From Bryoerythrophyllum caledonicum (lineage: Eukaryota > Streptophyta > Bryopsida > Pottiales > Pottiaceae), in contig OZ020523.1 in assembly GCA_963971425.1 (NCBI GenBank), positions 12,396,867 to 12,460,866 on the forward strand: a DNA stretch of 64,000 nt. The letters run 5' to 3'. The translations under genes and the position numbers were made by a program. This document shows positions 10,737 through 22,459 of this stretch, one piece after another. Numbering within the stretch: the stretch's first letter is position 1; every line of letters starts with the position of its first letter. The notes under the pieces were generated by a model, which saw only the letters and a list, made by a program, of their open reading frames with translations, ran no database searches and had not been told where the DNA came from.

Positions 10737-11382
10737 TTGTCAAGTAAAATATTTTCCAAAGTCCACTAGTGTTTTAAACCTTATTGCAAAAGATACATGC
10801 CATGCCATGTAACGATTAAATTTAGACTCCCACCATTCCAAGTTTCTAGAATCATTGACATGAGACCGGCTAGGGTGGAATGACCCCTTGGAAGGCCCCC
10901 AAGGGAATGGACAAGGAAGGATGGGGTCATCCCCATTCCATTCCCCAAATGACCAAGTTTCAAGGTTCAACGATTTAGGGTTTAGGGGCGAGGGTTGAGG
11001 TTCTAGGGTTTAGGATTTGGAGACTATGATTTATTGGTGATATTTAGGGCTTTGGGTTTGAATGGGACAGGGAAACATGTACACGAAGGGAGTGGTAAAT
11101 CTTACACATCCCAAGTTTTATTTCTTTAAAAATTGATTTACTTTTATAAAAAGTAATAAGATCGAGTTTATACTTAATATTTTTTGTAAAATATTTTTTA
11201 ATTATTTTATGATTTTTAATACAATCCATAATTAACTTTATTATTTCTAAAATTTTAAAACAAATCAAAAAGTGGTCACACGGTCACTAAAAAAACCCCT
11301 GGTTCGCCCATTAAAAAACAAGGAGGTTTGTAAGCTGCCCTTGTCTGTTCTCCGGGTTTGTAAACTGTGCTTGTCTGTACTC

Positions 11383-11514
11383 GTAGGCTTACAAGGGTTC
11401 ACCGTAGGCTACGATGAACCCTTGTAAGCCTACAATGAACCCTTGTAAGCCTACGATGGCTGTTGTAACTTGTTATGGAAGCCTACGATGGCTGTTGTAA
11501 CTTGTTATGGAAGC
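11383..11514. repeat. Palindromic and tandem repeat cluster
   Basis: GTAGGCTTACAAGGGTTCA and its inverted copy TGAACCCTTGTAAGCCTAC form a hairpin (11383-11433). A 22 bp unit ending CTTGTAAGCCTAC then repeats. A 32 bp unit beginning GCCTACGATGGCTGTTGTAA is present twice (about 11450-11514). Confidence 0.85.
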
Positions 11515-11744
11515 CTAGGGTTGTTGTGCTGATGGCTTTTATCTGCTAGTCCAGGGAACAATTGAGAACCTTGGAGAATCATGGGGAAACCTTGAGAACA
11601 CATGGGAACGAAGAAGGAGAGTCATGACTCATGTTGCCTGCCGCCCGTTCGCCTAGGCTAAGGGTCAGGCCTACGAGTTCTCTGTCCGCCACTGGGAACT
11701 CTTAGGGAACCCTTGGGAATTATTGGGGACGAAGGAGGAAAGCC

Positions 11745-12790
11745 ATCGTCGTGGTCGTGGTCGCGCCGTCGTCGTGGTCGATTGCAACCAATATACAGAG
11801 CTCTCTGAGGGCTCAGTGCTTGTTAAACCGGTCTAAGTGCACCGCGGCGTTGCTCCCAACTTCTCGTCCCTCGCCTTCACCTTCCACCGGAGGTTCATGC
11901 TACTTCCACCAGAGATTGACGCTACCAGAAGGTTCGTGTTGCAATTGTGGATTCAATGTGGTTCCCCTGTTTGCTATTCGCTCTTTGTATTTGAAAGGAA
12001 GAACATATCTTGGACATCCGTTTTTGACTTATTGATTTTTTCCTCTTGGACATCGGTGTGTCCGCATCATCTTCCATTCATGTTGTGAGATTGCCAATAT
12101 TTGTTAGACTCGGAGAACATCTTATGTGTTTCGGGTTGCAGCCCAGGGTGTTTAGATGGAGTTTAACAAATAGATGGTAGTGTCAGTAGCGAGGGCTGTC
12201 GTCTCTATTTTTCTTGTGGCTAGAGTTTGGTGCGGATCGTCCAGTGTGGAGCATTTTTTTTTGGAACCATTTCGTTCGGTAAGGTCCATTTTGTTTGGTC
12301 CAGTAGATCGTTTGATGGAGGGTGTTTGTTGGACGTGGGAATGGTAGTCGATTCCATAGGCGAGATGAAGTTTATGGGCGTACTTGTTGGTATTGAGTGC
12401 CCAGCCCTTCAATCAGCCCCGATACTGAATTGAACAAAATGGTGGGAGTGGATGGAGGTGAAATCGGGTTGAAGTTACTAACTACTATACTAAACCTACT
12501 ACTAGCTTTTAACCTCTACAAGTTCTTACCACTTTCATCTATTGGATGTAAATTTGGCTGTAAGAGTATAGGGTGCAAATTTGCATCGACGGCATGGCGG
12601 TAGCCCAAGCACAGTCAATCAAGAATATCCTCGTATTTCAGATGTCATACCTGCAAGGAATCTAGTGACACTTCAATTCATCCTAAACCTCTTTGACTTC
12701 TAGGTTGCCTGTGATATGTTTGGCTCCGTGAATGACAAAAAGAATTCTCTTGCTGGCAGACTCTACTAAGGGTTCTCATCTCACCATCCA
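11745..12790 (+). promoter_or_regulatory. Leader region of small-protein family copy 1
   Basis: Blocks here are conserved in inverted orientation upstream of copy 2 (47432-48310): CCTTCACCTTCCACCGGAGG, GTTCGTGTTGCAATTGTGG, TGTGGTTCCCCTGT, CAGCCCAGGGTGT and GGTCCATTTTGTTTGG. A pyrimidine-rich stretch ending TTCTCTTGCTGGCAG (12745-12759) looks like a 3' splice site just before the start codon and is shared with copy 2. Copies 1 and 2 differ by block gains and losses of about 130-150 bp, which could be introns or deletions. A GTCGTGGTCG repeat (11745-11785) opens the region. Confidence 0.55.
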
Positions 12791-13044
12791 TGGCAACCCA
12801 ATCGAATGGAGGAGGCCCACCCATGGACGGGAACGGATGGAGGAGGCGTCCTCCCATCGCCAACGTGGCAGCTGACGTGGCGGGACCAGTCATCGGCGGC
12901 AGGGTGGTGCAGCCGATCAACAACGCCAATCTACATAATCATTTTGCAAGAGGACCTGTTTTTGACATTGAAGCCGGTCTTCTGGGATCACCGCCTCAGA
13001 AGAGTAACATTGGCCATCACATTCACACCAAGATTCCGCTATGA
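12790..13044 (+). CDS. Small ANVA-repeat protein, copy 1 (84 aa)
   Basis: The ATG lies in CCATGGCAACC context, shared with copy 2. The protein opens MATQSNGGGPPMDGNG, has a short repeat region (PIANVAADVAGPVIGG), and ends FDIEAGLLGSPPQKSNIGHH followed by IHTKIPL. The tail is nearly identical in copy 2 (47117-47431) and copy 3 (59372-59740). There are no membrane segments, signal peptide or Cys pattern. Conservation of the reading frame and tail among three diverged copies argues for real coding. The function is unknown and I do not recognise the family. Alternatively this is the last exon of a longer gene. Confidence 0.65.
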   Translation: MATQSNGGGPPMDGNGWRRRPPIANVAADVAGPVIGGRVVQPINNANLHNHFARGPVFDIEAGLLGSPPQKSNIGHHIHTKIPL

Positions 13045-13400
13045 TAGCCTTTAGGAGCATCTTCATACCATATATGATTTGTATTCTTGGTGTTTGCAGT
13101 CTGTACCTGTTTAGAGAACCGGAAACCTATATTTGTGTATTTAAAAAACAAACAAACAAAATAAAAACGGAAACGTCCTGGGGCAAGAAAGAAAATGCAC
13201 GGTCTACAGATACAGTATATTTCATGTTTGAAATGAAGAGCTGGGTACATACTGTGGTTTCTGGTCCCTGTGTTGGTTACTGATCCTCCACCTCACAGTG
13301 TCTTGTTGGTAATTGAGAGGCATGCTTCATCTTGGCCTACAAGCTGGAGTCTCATAGATTATCTGCTTAGCTTGAGTCTGTTTTTACCCGTAAAGGTCAG
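13045..13400 (+). other. Conserved 3' region of small-protein family copy 1
   Basis: Blocks match, inverted, the flank of copy 2 (46870-47116) and an isolated piece at 61300-61560. The shared blocks include GGGCAAGAAAGA, TGGTTTCTGGTCCCTGTGTT and GGTTACTGATCC. The region probably represents 3' UTR and downstream sequence of the gene. Confidence 0.6.
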
Positions 13401-16300
13401 ATAAGTCACATTTGGTTTGCAACATGATGTGTTCTGTGTATTTGACAAATAAGGTGTAAGAATTGATGTATACAATAGTTACAAAAGTTTGTATTTGTGT
13501 TGAGTCCAATCCCATGACACATGACAATTTTCATTCAGATCATTATTGCATGTACTACATGCTTGAGAAGTTGCAGAATTGTCATGTATTCTACATGTAC
13601 AGTGTCGTATTTGAGCATGATAAGGTCCAGATATTGAAATGACCTCCAAATGAAAGATGTTAGTAGAAGAATCTTCAATCCAAAGGTGTACCGTCAACTT
13701 CCTTTACAACAACCCTGTTAGTTCTGCATGTTGTACACAAAGGATGCTATATTTAACAGTTGTTATAATGGAAAGACTTGCAAACATGGGAACGTTATGA
13801 AAGCGGCCCTAAATATGAAATGGTATACCATGCAGAGTTGTTTTGAATATGCTACACCCCTCCTCTACCTCTAAAAATTGGTGTATCAATTAGATAACTG
13901 TTTAAAGTGAAAGAGGACATGAAAGATAAACCAAGATCAACTTTGCAGTGGAGGTCAAACAATATGGAACCCACTAAGAGCATTATAAACCCATACACTG
14001 AAAATAGGCCCTAAACCTTTTAAGAAAGAGCTAATTAGAGAGCCGATTTAAATCGTTGGCTACTTGAAGGTTGTTGCATCCCAACCCCTAGCCTCTAAAT
14101 TTGCCTCAGCTTCACTTTATGCACCTAATTTGGGTCATGTGGCAACACCTTACCTTTCATGGCACGAAGGTCGCGAAGCATCAAGTATCATTAATGTCAA
14201 AAGTCCCATTAATAATGATTCGGAGGGCTCTTGAAGGGCTATCAAATATTGCCAAATGTAGCATATGGGAGATATATGGTGGGTCCTCAATAATGAAGAC
14301 CTTGTAGGAGCAACTCTACCATGAAGCCAACTCGACCATGGAGGACCGAGGGACATCCGGGGGGAACAAGGCTCGAAGGGTGGCATGGCGGGAAAACCGG
14401 GCAGTGCTACCGGGAGATGCTGGAGCCGACGAAGTGTATGTGACCGCATCATGCCGCTCCGATGGCCGTTGGCCACTACCACGTGGTGGGGTCCCTAAGG
14501 ATAACTTGGGACCGCATGCCCAAAATTTGTGACTTGCAATCACGGGGACGTTTGGTTTGTTATGTCTGTTTCTCAAGATGACACTGTCATTATCCCCGAG
14601 TCATTGCTATATCTTTGATTTGAATATAGGATTGAAACAATTCAAATTGAAGAAGGTTTGTTTGATAGAAATTTCGATCTAGTCTAGTCCATTTACCAAC
14701 TGAAGGACCGTTGTCGTGTAGAGAGGAGTGCGCTTTGAGAATTCAGAGGGAATCTAGCTACGACTAGGAATAGTTTGCTAGGGAGATTTGTCGTCTCTTC
14801 AATTCTTCCGGCCTTCAAAATCTTCAAATCTTCTGATCTTCAAGATTCTAGCTCCTCCCTGTTGACCTATCATGTAATGGCTCTAAACAGGTTTAAGGAT
14901 AAGGGTGGGATAATATGATCTTAAAGGCTTCGGACGTGTAAAATGGAATGGCCAGACCACGAGCTGAAACTGTCCTAAAGATGGCTCCTAAATTTCAAAT
15001 CCACAGTGACTTGCAATCACGCCTCACCAGTGGGAACGACATAATGACCATGTAGGTGATCAACCCCACTTCGCCACAACAATGTTTACGACGTAGACTG
15101 GAAAACAAGTAGCCTCCAGAACCGGCTGGGAATAACAAATAAAGACAACGAGCCTTCAAAGCCGGCTAGGAATAACAAGCCACAAGCCACAACACACGAA
15201 TCTTCATATCTTCCTATTTTCAAGTCTTCATATCTTCCTATTTTCAATTCTTCAAATCTTCAAGTCTTCCAAACATACAAGAAACTCCCAAAAATTTACT
15301 TCAACATTAGCTGAGATCTTCAAACTCACTGCATATATGGCTCAAACCTCCAAATTCTATGAATAATAGCTTTTAGGAAAGCAGATGCAACAAACTAACC
15401 ACCTTCTGAATTTTCAAATCATTCCAAACCTTTTTCCAAATGTAATGGACGTTCAAAGTTCTGAACACCTCTAGATGTTTAGTTCTCCATAATTTCTTCA
15501 AAGCTTCAAATCTCATTTGTAATAACTTTCTACAAAGCTATTATAATGATACAAAAACCCTTTAAAGCTCAAAGCAAGATGAGCGACCCAACAAAAGTTA
15601 TGGCTTGTCAAAACCTCTGCTCTCTCAATGGATGGCCTCGGGTTTTCACAATTTCAAACCTTCACAACTTTTGCAATACAGCTCCAATTCCAACTTGCAA
15701 AAACAATTTGAAAAGCTCTCAACACAAGAAACAATCTCTTAAAGGTTCAATTCCAAAAGACTCTTGCTCAATGAGCTACATCAAATCAAAACTCGGCCTG
15801 AAACCCTCAAAAAAACTTCCACACACACACAAACATCCACTAAGGAAGTTCCATTCTAACTCCTTCTCCTATCGAAAGTGGAAGTGGAACACATCAGTTG
15901 TGGAAGTTTGAGACTCCCACTTGGTTGCCTCTACCAAAAAAATTAGTTAGATTGAGATTTTAAGTTTAGATAATCGGCAAAACAGTTAGTGTTGCATAGA
16001 ATTAGATTGCATAGCAAATAGTGAAAGTAGGAAAATGCTCAACTAGTTAATTAGTGTTATAGTAGTGATAAAACCAGGGTCTTAAACCAACCAATTTTTA
16101 TGCCCGAAAAAATCAAAAGAGAGTGTCCGGGAAAATCCTAAATCACCACTTAGGCCTAAATTAGCTAGTGAAGTTTTCATTAAGTAGATAGACTATTTGT
16201 TAGTCTTTCTTTTTAGCTTAATTGTTTGGATTTCCTTTTTAGATTATTTGTTTGTTGAAAACTTAAATTCTTATTCAAAAAAATAGGAATTTAATTTTAT
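13400..16300. other. No gene recognised; TE fragments and simple repeats
   Basis: A fragment at about 13838-13895 (GTTTTGAATATGCTACACCC) matches the interior of the TTAA elements. Tandem 24 bp units (CTTCATATCTTCCTATTTTCAA) lie at 15205-15260. A GC-richer patch at 14314-14520 has overlapping open frames on both strands but no family motif. Confidence 0.45.
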
Positions 16301-16304
16301 ATGA

Positions 16305-16610
16305 ATGAGAAAGATAAAAAGAGAAAAAGAAAAAGAAAAGAAAAAAAGAAAAAAGAAAAAAACTAGGTTGATAAGTGGGTAGAACCCGGATATCAACCGA
16401 GTATTGAGCTCCCAAGGAGACCAGTAGAGAAGAAGAGGAGACCGCAACTTAAATGAGGGAGGAGAGAGGAGAAGAGAGGAGAGAGAGGCGGGAGACGAGA
16501 GGAGAAGAAAACAAGGGAGAAGAGAGGATAGAGAGGAGGCAGAGAAGAGGAGAGAGGAGGAGGCCGCGAACGAGGAAGAGGAAACCGCAACCGCGTGAAG
16601 GAAGTTTTGA
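16305..16610 (+). repeat. Long purine-rich (A/G) tract
   Basis: The plus strand is almost all A and G, in two blocks: 16305-16362 (GAAAAAG repeats) and ~16425-16580 (GGAGAGAGGAG repeats). Short runs of 20 bp AGGGTTTG-TAGTTGCAAACT follow at 16650-16690. The 128-codon minus-strand frame across it is a composition artefact (Ser/Leu-rich). Confidence 0.85.
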
Positions 16611-17459
16611 AGGAGAGTTGCAGCCACGTTGAAGAAGCCTAGGGTTTGAAGTTGCAAACTAGGGTTTGTAGTTGCAAACTAGGGTTTGTGAAAGATCGTG
16701 GCGGAGGGATTTTAGAGACAACGGAGGTGGCGATTACTAGGCGTGGAAGGGGTGTGAGGAGATTCACAACCACGAGAAGAAGATTCAGAGACTAAACTAC
16801 GATTGCAAGGAGGTTGCAAGTGCAACAAGGAGGTCGCAAAAATTGTGAAAAAGGTGCTTCTTGCCAATTGATGGGTTTCTCTTGTTTGTAGAATATCCTT
16901 GTTTGTGAGTTCTCATCTTTCACTTGTTTCTCTCATTTTCCCTTCCCTGGGATGAATTCCGGTTGTCTCGCTTCCGGTCTAGAGAAAGTCTCCCGGTAGA
17001 CTCTACTTAAACCATGAGCGTCTTAGAGTCTTGAATTCTTGTTACTTGTACGTCTATTCTTTTATTTATTTTCTTCCGTTCTATTGTCCCGGCCTTGTGG
17101 CAAGTAGTCTTTGTGCTCTCCCTATTCTCCCCTTTTCCTAATCTTGCCTAAAATTTCCGTCATTTTTCCGGTCTCTCCGGTCTCTCGGAAAAACCATCTA
17201 CAGTAACTCTTGTTCTCCTAGCATAAGAGTCATCTCTTTCGCTTGAGTGGTCATTTGTTATTTTGTTTCGTCTAGTTGTGTTTCTAGATATGTGAGATGC
17301 CTACATCCACATTAATCCAGAAAAGTGTTCCGGAGAAAAGTACACCGGTTGCCCGATATACTCGTGTGTTTTCCGGGCCAGACCGGAAATTGTGATAAGT
17401 CCAGTAAGGTGATTGGCGAAAGTACAAGCACATCCCGAAGTTAGTCCATTCCGTACGAC

Positions 17460-17907
17460 ATGACTCCACCGGTAACATTGACGCTTTTTAAGATGGATCC
17501 GAACAAGTGGGAGGGGACTGAGAAAAAAAGACAGTTGGAGGAAGACCTCATCCGGATGGACTGCATGGAATTACACGAGAAACCTTGGGTCTTTTAAAAG
17601 GGCTATGCAGCTGCAGAGTTGCTACCTCCTAGTACACCCCGGGGAGCGGCTAAACTTCCGAAATAAACTAGAAAATTATGGGGTAATGTGTATTCTTTTG
17701 CAGAAGAGGAAGGATGAAAGCCCGGGGTCAACCGGGAGTTGCTGGATAAGCACCTGTCAAGCTCCTACAAAGCATCGGAGTGCTACCGTAGTGAAGAGTT
17801 TAGGAATAACCGGTTCAAAAGTGTGGTTGAGCTTTTAAACCCAATCTTCTATCCCAACCTACGTAAGAGAATTGCAGCGTGGCTAGCCACAACAAGTCTC
17901 CGATAGC
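17460..17907 (+). pseudogene. Coding relic of unknown family
   Basis: From the ATG at 17460 the frame reads 'TPPVTLTLFKMDPNKWEGTE', then 'EEDLIRMDCMELHEKPWVF' and a stop. It stays protein-like through further stops and one frame change: 'ELLDKHLSSSYKASECYRSE' and 'FKSVVELLNPIFYPNLRKRI', ending near 17907. The flanks are unusually rich in CCGGT/ACCGG (16970-18920), which sets this block apart from its neighbours. It may be the gag-like or accessory part of a decayed retroelement, but no protease, RT or integrase motif is visible. Confidence 0.4.
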
Positions 17908-17909
17908 TA

Positions 17910-19007
17910 TGCTTGTTGATCCGATGGAGACTTCTAATATATCGGTAAATAACCGGTTTAACCGGTAATGCGCCGGTGACTAGGCAACCCTCAATTCTAG
18001 GATCTAGATGACGTTTCCCACCTTTGGTGAACTTAGTTTTTGGAGGGTAGCTAGTGGCCTTTGTGTACTTAAGGAGCCTTGGGCTCTTGGTTTAAGTACT
18101 CTTCTCTTTGTTCCTTTGCTTGTGTCTTGCCTTCATTGCTTGTGTCTAGAGTTATTGTTGAGTTTGCGTAACTAGAGAGGTTGAGAGTTGAGTCCTCATA
18201 GAAGGTCTTTGCTAGGATGTGCAAGGTTGTGGCTTGTTGAGTGCTATATGGTTGAATGTAAACTAAGGCTTCTGGAGGGAGTAGGATATTTGGGCTAGAT
18301 GGTGGAGTTAGATCCGAGATCTACTTCAAATCCTAAACCGATTGGACCGGGTAGAGTTGCTTACCGGATGGGATCTGGGAAGCCCACTAATATTAATGAT
18401 AGCACCCCTTAAGCGGGAAGTGTTTGAATTGGTGGAGAGGAGGTGTAACATCCCCCCTCTTGGTACACCGGGAGAGATCCGGGCTAAGCCTGAGTCCGGA
18501 GTATTCCGGGGTTTCTACCCTTGCAGTGGGTGAGGTCCCTTGATTGCCGTGGAAAGTTGTCTTGTTTATGTAAATTACTTAGCACTAGATTATTGTGATT
18601 CTTGTATCTTCTTTGTTTGATTCATTGGGTGAGGTTGTAGTTGGAATCCGGCTTTGCGAGACCAGTTTACCGGGATTATTTTTCGGTATATTGTGAAGGC
18701 CGGTAAACTAGCTGAAACCTTTTAACTCTTTCATGGTGTAGAGTTAGATTGTGGAGATTGTGGCCTGTGGACTGTGAGAATGGAGGGCATTGATTTTCCG
18801 GGCACAGTGAAAACTTACTAGAAAACTACTCTGACGTTCAACAGAGTTTAAGTTAAACAATTGTGGTTACTTCTTACTGGGCATTAAGGTAGCGGGGAAG
18901 CCATTCTCCCGGATGTGCTGAGGAATTGAGTATGAATTGTCGTTAGATATAGAAAGTTTAACACACGATAAAAATCCCTGGAAACGATATGGTTAGGTGG
19001 GGTTGCT
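17910..19007. other. CCGG-rich block without recognisable gene
   Basis: ACCGG/CCGGT words keep recurring (TCCGGAGTATTCCGGG, TTTACCGGGATTATTTTTCGG). No ORF longer than ~63 codons and no terminal repeats were found. It is probably the continuation of the unknown element around 17460. Confidence 0.4.
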
Positions 19008-20760
19008 TGAGGTAAATTTTGGTTAACTTTGGAAATTACGAACCACTGGACGATGACACTTATTCATGCATGCTCCAATCTATAGTTTCAACGAAGTCAT
19101 GCGGATTCTAGAGCTTGCGAATATTGCCAAACAAGAGTGAGAAAGACAATGATGTTGTACTTCTTAAAAAGATCTTTGATCTTTGATCTTAGATTGCTCA
19201 GATGTAGAGTTGCACAATCGTAGACGTGGATATGAATTTAGTTCATGTACCTATTGAGTTTGTTATGATTTGTTAATTAGCGTACTTTACATGCACTACT
19301 ATACGCAATGGAGAGTTTTGTTCTAGGTGAATTCAAAGTAGAGACTATCAACCTTTTTCGGAAATCCCTTTGGATTTGATAAGTGATCTCATTTAATGCC
19401 CATGTGAGGACCCTATAATACATGGATGATATCCAAGTAATGCCTAGGTCATACCCATTCTAAACCTAGGCAATGCCCTTTTAATACCTAGGTGATACCT
19501 TGCAGTATACCTTGTGCCCAAATCATTGGATATCTATATCTATAAAAGAATACAGGATGAAGGACGCGTCGAATGGATGAACGCATAGATGAGAAACGCT
19601 TTTGGATGAAAAGCTAAAAGTTAGGGTTTTCGATAGCTATAAAGGAATACAGGACGAAGGACACATCGAATGGATGAACGTGTAGATGAAAAACACATTG
19701 AATGGATGAACGCGTAGATGAAAAACGCTTTCGGATGAAAAGCTAAAAGTTAAGGTTTTGGATTAAATGAAAAGCCAAAAGTTAGAATTTTGGATAAAAT
19801 GAAAAGCTAAAAGTTAGGGTTTTGGATAAAAGGACGGGACGGGGACGGGGATGGGGACGGGGGACAGGGGACGGGGACAAGGGGACAAGGACGGGGGGGA
19901 CGATGGATTGAGGGGGACATTTTTTTGGATACAAAAAAATGTTGAGTCCGGAGGACACGGGTAACACTCTAGTTTATAAATAATAAATTTGGTCGTGCCT
20001 AGACCAAAATATTAAACATGTTGTAGAAGATTTAAATTTGATCATTCTAAATTAAAAAATATTGAACGTACATTATAACCAAAGCAAAGAAATTTCCCAC
20101 AATTTCACACAATTTCACACTTGCTTGAGGTTAATTTCGGTTAACTTTGGGAATTATGAACCACTGGACGACGACACTTATTCATGCATGCTCCAAGCTA
20201 TAGCTTCATCAAAGTCATGCGGATTCTAGAGCTTGTGAATATTGCCAAAGAAGAGTGAGAAAGACAATGATGTTGTACTTCTTAAAAAGATCTTTGATCT
20301 TAGATTGCTCAGATGTAGAGTTGCACAATCGTAGACGTGGATGTGAATTTAGTTCATGTACCTATTGAGTTTGTTATGATATGTTAATTGGCGTACTTCA
20401 CATGCACTACTATACGCAATGGAGAGTTTTGTTCTAGGTGAATTCAAAGTAGAGACTATCAACCTTTTTCGGAAATCCCTTTGGATTTGTGTAAGTGATC
20501 TCATTTAATGCCCATGTGAGGACCCTATAATACATGGATGATATCCAAGTAATGCCTAGGTCATACCCGTTCTAAACCTAGGCAATGCCTTTTTAATACC
20601 TTGCAGTATACCTTGTGCCCAAGTCATTGGATATTTATAAATAATAAATTTGGTCATGCCTAGACCAAAATATTAAACATGTATTAGAAGATTTAAATTT
20701 GATCATTCTAAATTTAAAAATATTGGGTGTACACTATAACCAAAGCAAAGAAAGAGAAGA
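19008..20760. repeat. Direct tandem duplication, ~0.65 kb unit, first copy enlarged by a Helitron
   Basis: The sequence from TTGCTTGAGGT at 19008 is repeated from 20121 with a few per cent differences. The match resumes after the Helitron (19973 onward versus 20634 onward) through TTTGGTCRTGCCTAGACC. Removing 19533-19972 makes the two copies collinear. Confidence 0.9.
19533..19972 (+). mobile_element. Non-autonomous Helitron (440 bp)
   Basis: The insert starts with TC (TCTATATCTATAAAAG) and ends GGGTAACACTCTAG. It sits exactly between A (19532) and T (19973). A small hairpin (GTCC-gga-GGAC) lies about 12 bases before the CTAG end. These are Helitron hallmarks: 5'-TC, CTRR-3', insertion into AT, no target duplication. 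The empty site A|T is preserved in the second duplicate at 20633/20634. The interior has repeated GAATGGATGAACG...AAAAGCTAAAAGTTAGG blocks and a G-rich GGGGACGGGG run (19835-19900). No Rep/helicase is encoded. Confidence 0.88.
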
Positions 20761-20899
20761 AGGCCCAATAGTGACTAGTCCAAAAAATTGTTACAAGTGA
20801 CCACGATTATAGGCTACTTACTTAATTTAGTATTTAAAAAAGAAAAATGCTCAAAATTCAAAGTTCTGCCCAAATTTCCCACAATTTCACATTAAAAAA

Positions 20900-21056
20900 A
20901 ATGTGATATTTTTTCAGTTTTCAAAGTTTTGTACGCTCACCGTACACTGCTCACCGCTCACAAGATAGCATTGTTGGAAATTGACACCATACTACATAGG
21001 AACCTGACCAAACTTTTATAAAGCCCATTTTTGGCACCTGGTCCTTTAGGGTTTAA
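20900..21056 (-). mobile_element. TTAA-element end, inverted fragment
   Basis: Read on the minus strand from 21056, it starts TTAAACCCTAAAGGACCAG and continues with GGTCAGGTTCCTATG, matching the left end of TTAA element 1. The other end is not found nearby. A second loose end (CTTGGTCCTCTCAGGGTCAA) lies at about 21650-21670. Confidence 0.65.
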
Positions 21057-21688
21057 TTGTATATATACCAAAATCCGTGCAATTAAACTTTATGAAATTT
21101 TTTGGATGTTTTCTTGTAGTGATGAGCTTGAAGGTCCTACGGTTAAAAATAATATTAAGCTAATCCAATCGGTCTTTCAACGTCTCATATTAGAATGGCA
21201 ATTTTGAGGTGGTTTTGTGAAACATTGTCCCTGTCCTTTCAGGAATATATATAGACTAAAATAGAGCATATTTGATTTCAAGCTCTTTTCTTTTGTACCT
21301 ACACTCTCTTTCCCTTTTCTTTTCTTCTTTTGGAAGGAATTTTGTGAAAACTCTATTACCATGAAAGAGCTTTAAGCTAGTGGTCTAAAGTGATCTAACC
21401 TATTATCACCAAACTAAGCAATGTGCATATTTGGAACAAATGAAAATGATAGGATTTCTTTCCAATCATAGTACTTAATGTAACACTTTCAACACAAGTG
21501 ATTTGATAATTTTCCAATGAACTGCAAATTAGTTATGCATTTTCAATCAAAATTCACAAAACTTTTTCCACATCACCTCATATAAGAAGATCCTGAGGTT
21601 ACATTCTCAAAAGATTTTAAAGAATGTAGTAGATATTCCTTTGAAATGTCTTGGTCCTCTCAGGGTCAACGAAGCAATCTAAAGACGA

Positions 21689-21902
21689 TACACTAAAATT
21701 GAGAATTAGTATAACCACACTAATTAATTTGTAAATGCTCTAAGTTTTTACTTTAGGTGGAGTTTTTTTACTATGAGCACAACTATTGATACTATTCAAC
21801 GAAGTGAATCACTGTAAACATCCTTGGTAAAAACATTCATCACGAGCTATTAACATTTTAGATCATTTACTGTGCTAAACACTAATTCTCAATTTCAGTG
21901 TA
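21689..21902. mobile_element. MITE family A, second good copy
   Basis: Ends TACACTAAAATTGAG and CTCAATTTCAGTGTA flank an interior about 90% alike to the copy at 2489-2708. Confidence 0.85.
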
Positions 21903-22459
21903 GTCGAGTCTTGTCTCATAGTGCATAGTATGATGACAAAACAAAGACCAAAGTGTGCTGTTTCATAGGATGGGCACACAGACCAGGAAACATTCTTCAA
22001 TGTACATGATGAGTACACTAAAGTTGGACAAGGACAAGAACATCACGTTTCTTTCGACAACGGAAGAGGAATATTTTACGGAATTCGAATACAGTGTATA
22101 ACCTTGAACTTTGAAGGGTAAAACGTCTACACCTCCATCAGACAGTTCAGCTAGTAGAGCTCTTCAAGGAGAAGAAAGCTGCCAGAACACACTACATGTA
22201 TGACACACTTAATCTACTTGCATGACACTTATTCTGACTATGAGAGGCAGAAACTAGAGCACCTTGTTCGCAGAGAATGCATACTCCTGTGTAGATTACC
22301 TTTTAGCCAAGGTCAGCCAGGGAAGGTTGGGATCCATGTTATACTGGATGGAATGTTTGTAGTAGCCAACCTCACGTCTGAAAATTAAACGATCCGGTTG
22401 ATTGTGAGTACAAAATTACGCGCTGATACCTGGCGGTTGAGTTACAAAATCTCTTAACT

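Noticed and set aside
10972-11055. Interstitial telomere repeats (TTTAGGG)
   Set aside because: Only a few scattered, imperfect GGGTTTAGG words, well within chance for this composition.
14150-14576. Overlapping minus-strand ORFs of 110 and 86 codons
   Set aside because: Open in several frames because of a GC-rich patch; no motif and no conserved start context.
16271-16657. 128-codon Ser/Leu-rich minus-strand ORF
   Set aside because: It is the translation of the purine tract; composition explains the lack of stops.
19008-20635. Pair of LTRs around a short internal region
   Set aside because: Similarity continues past the 'LTR' end once the Helitron is removed, and there are no TG...CA ends, primer-binding site or 5 bp duplication.
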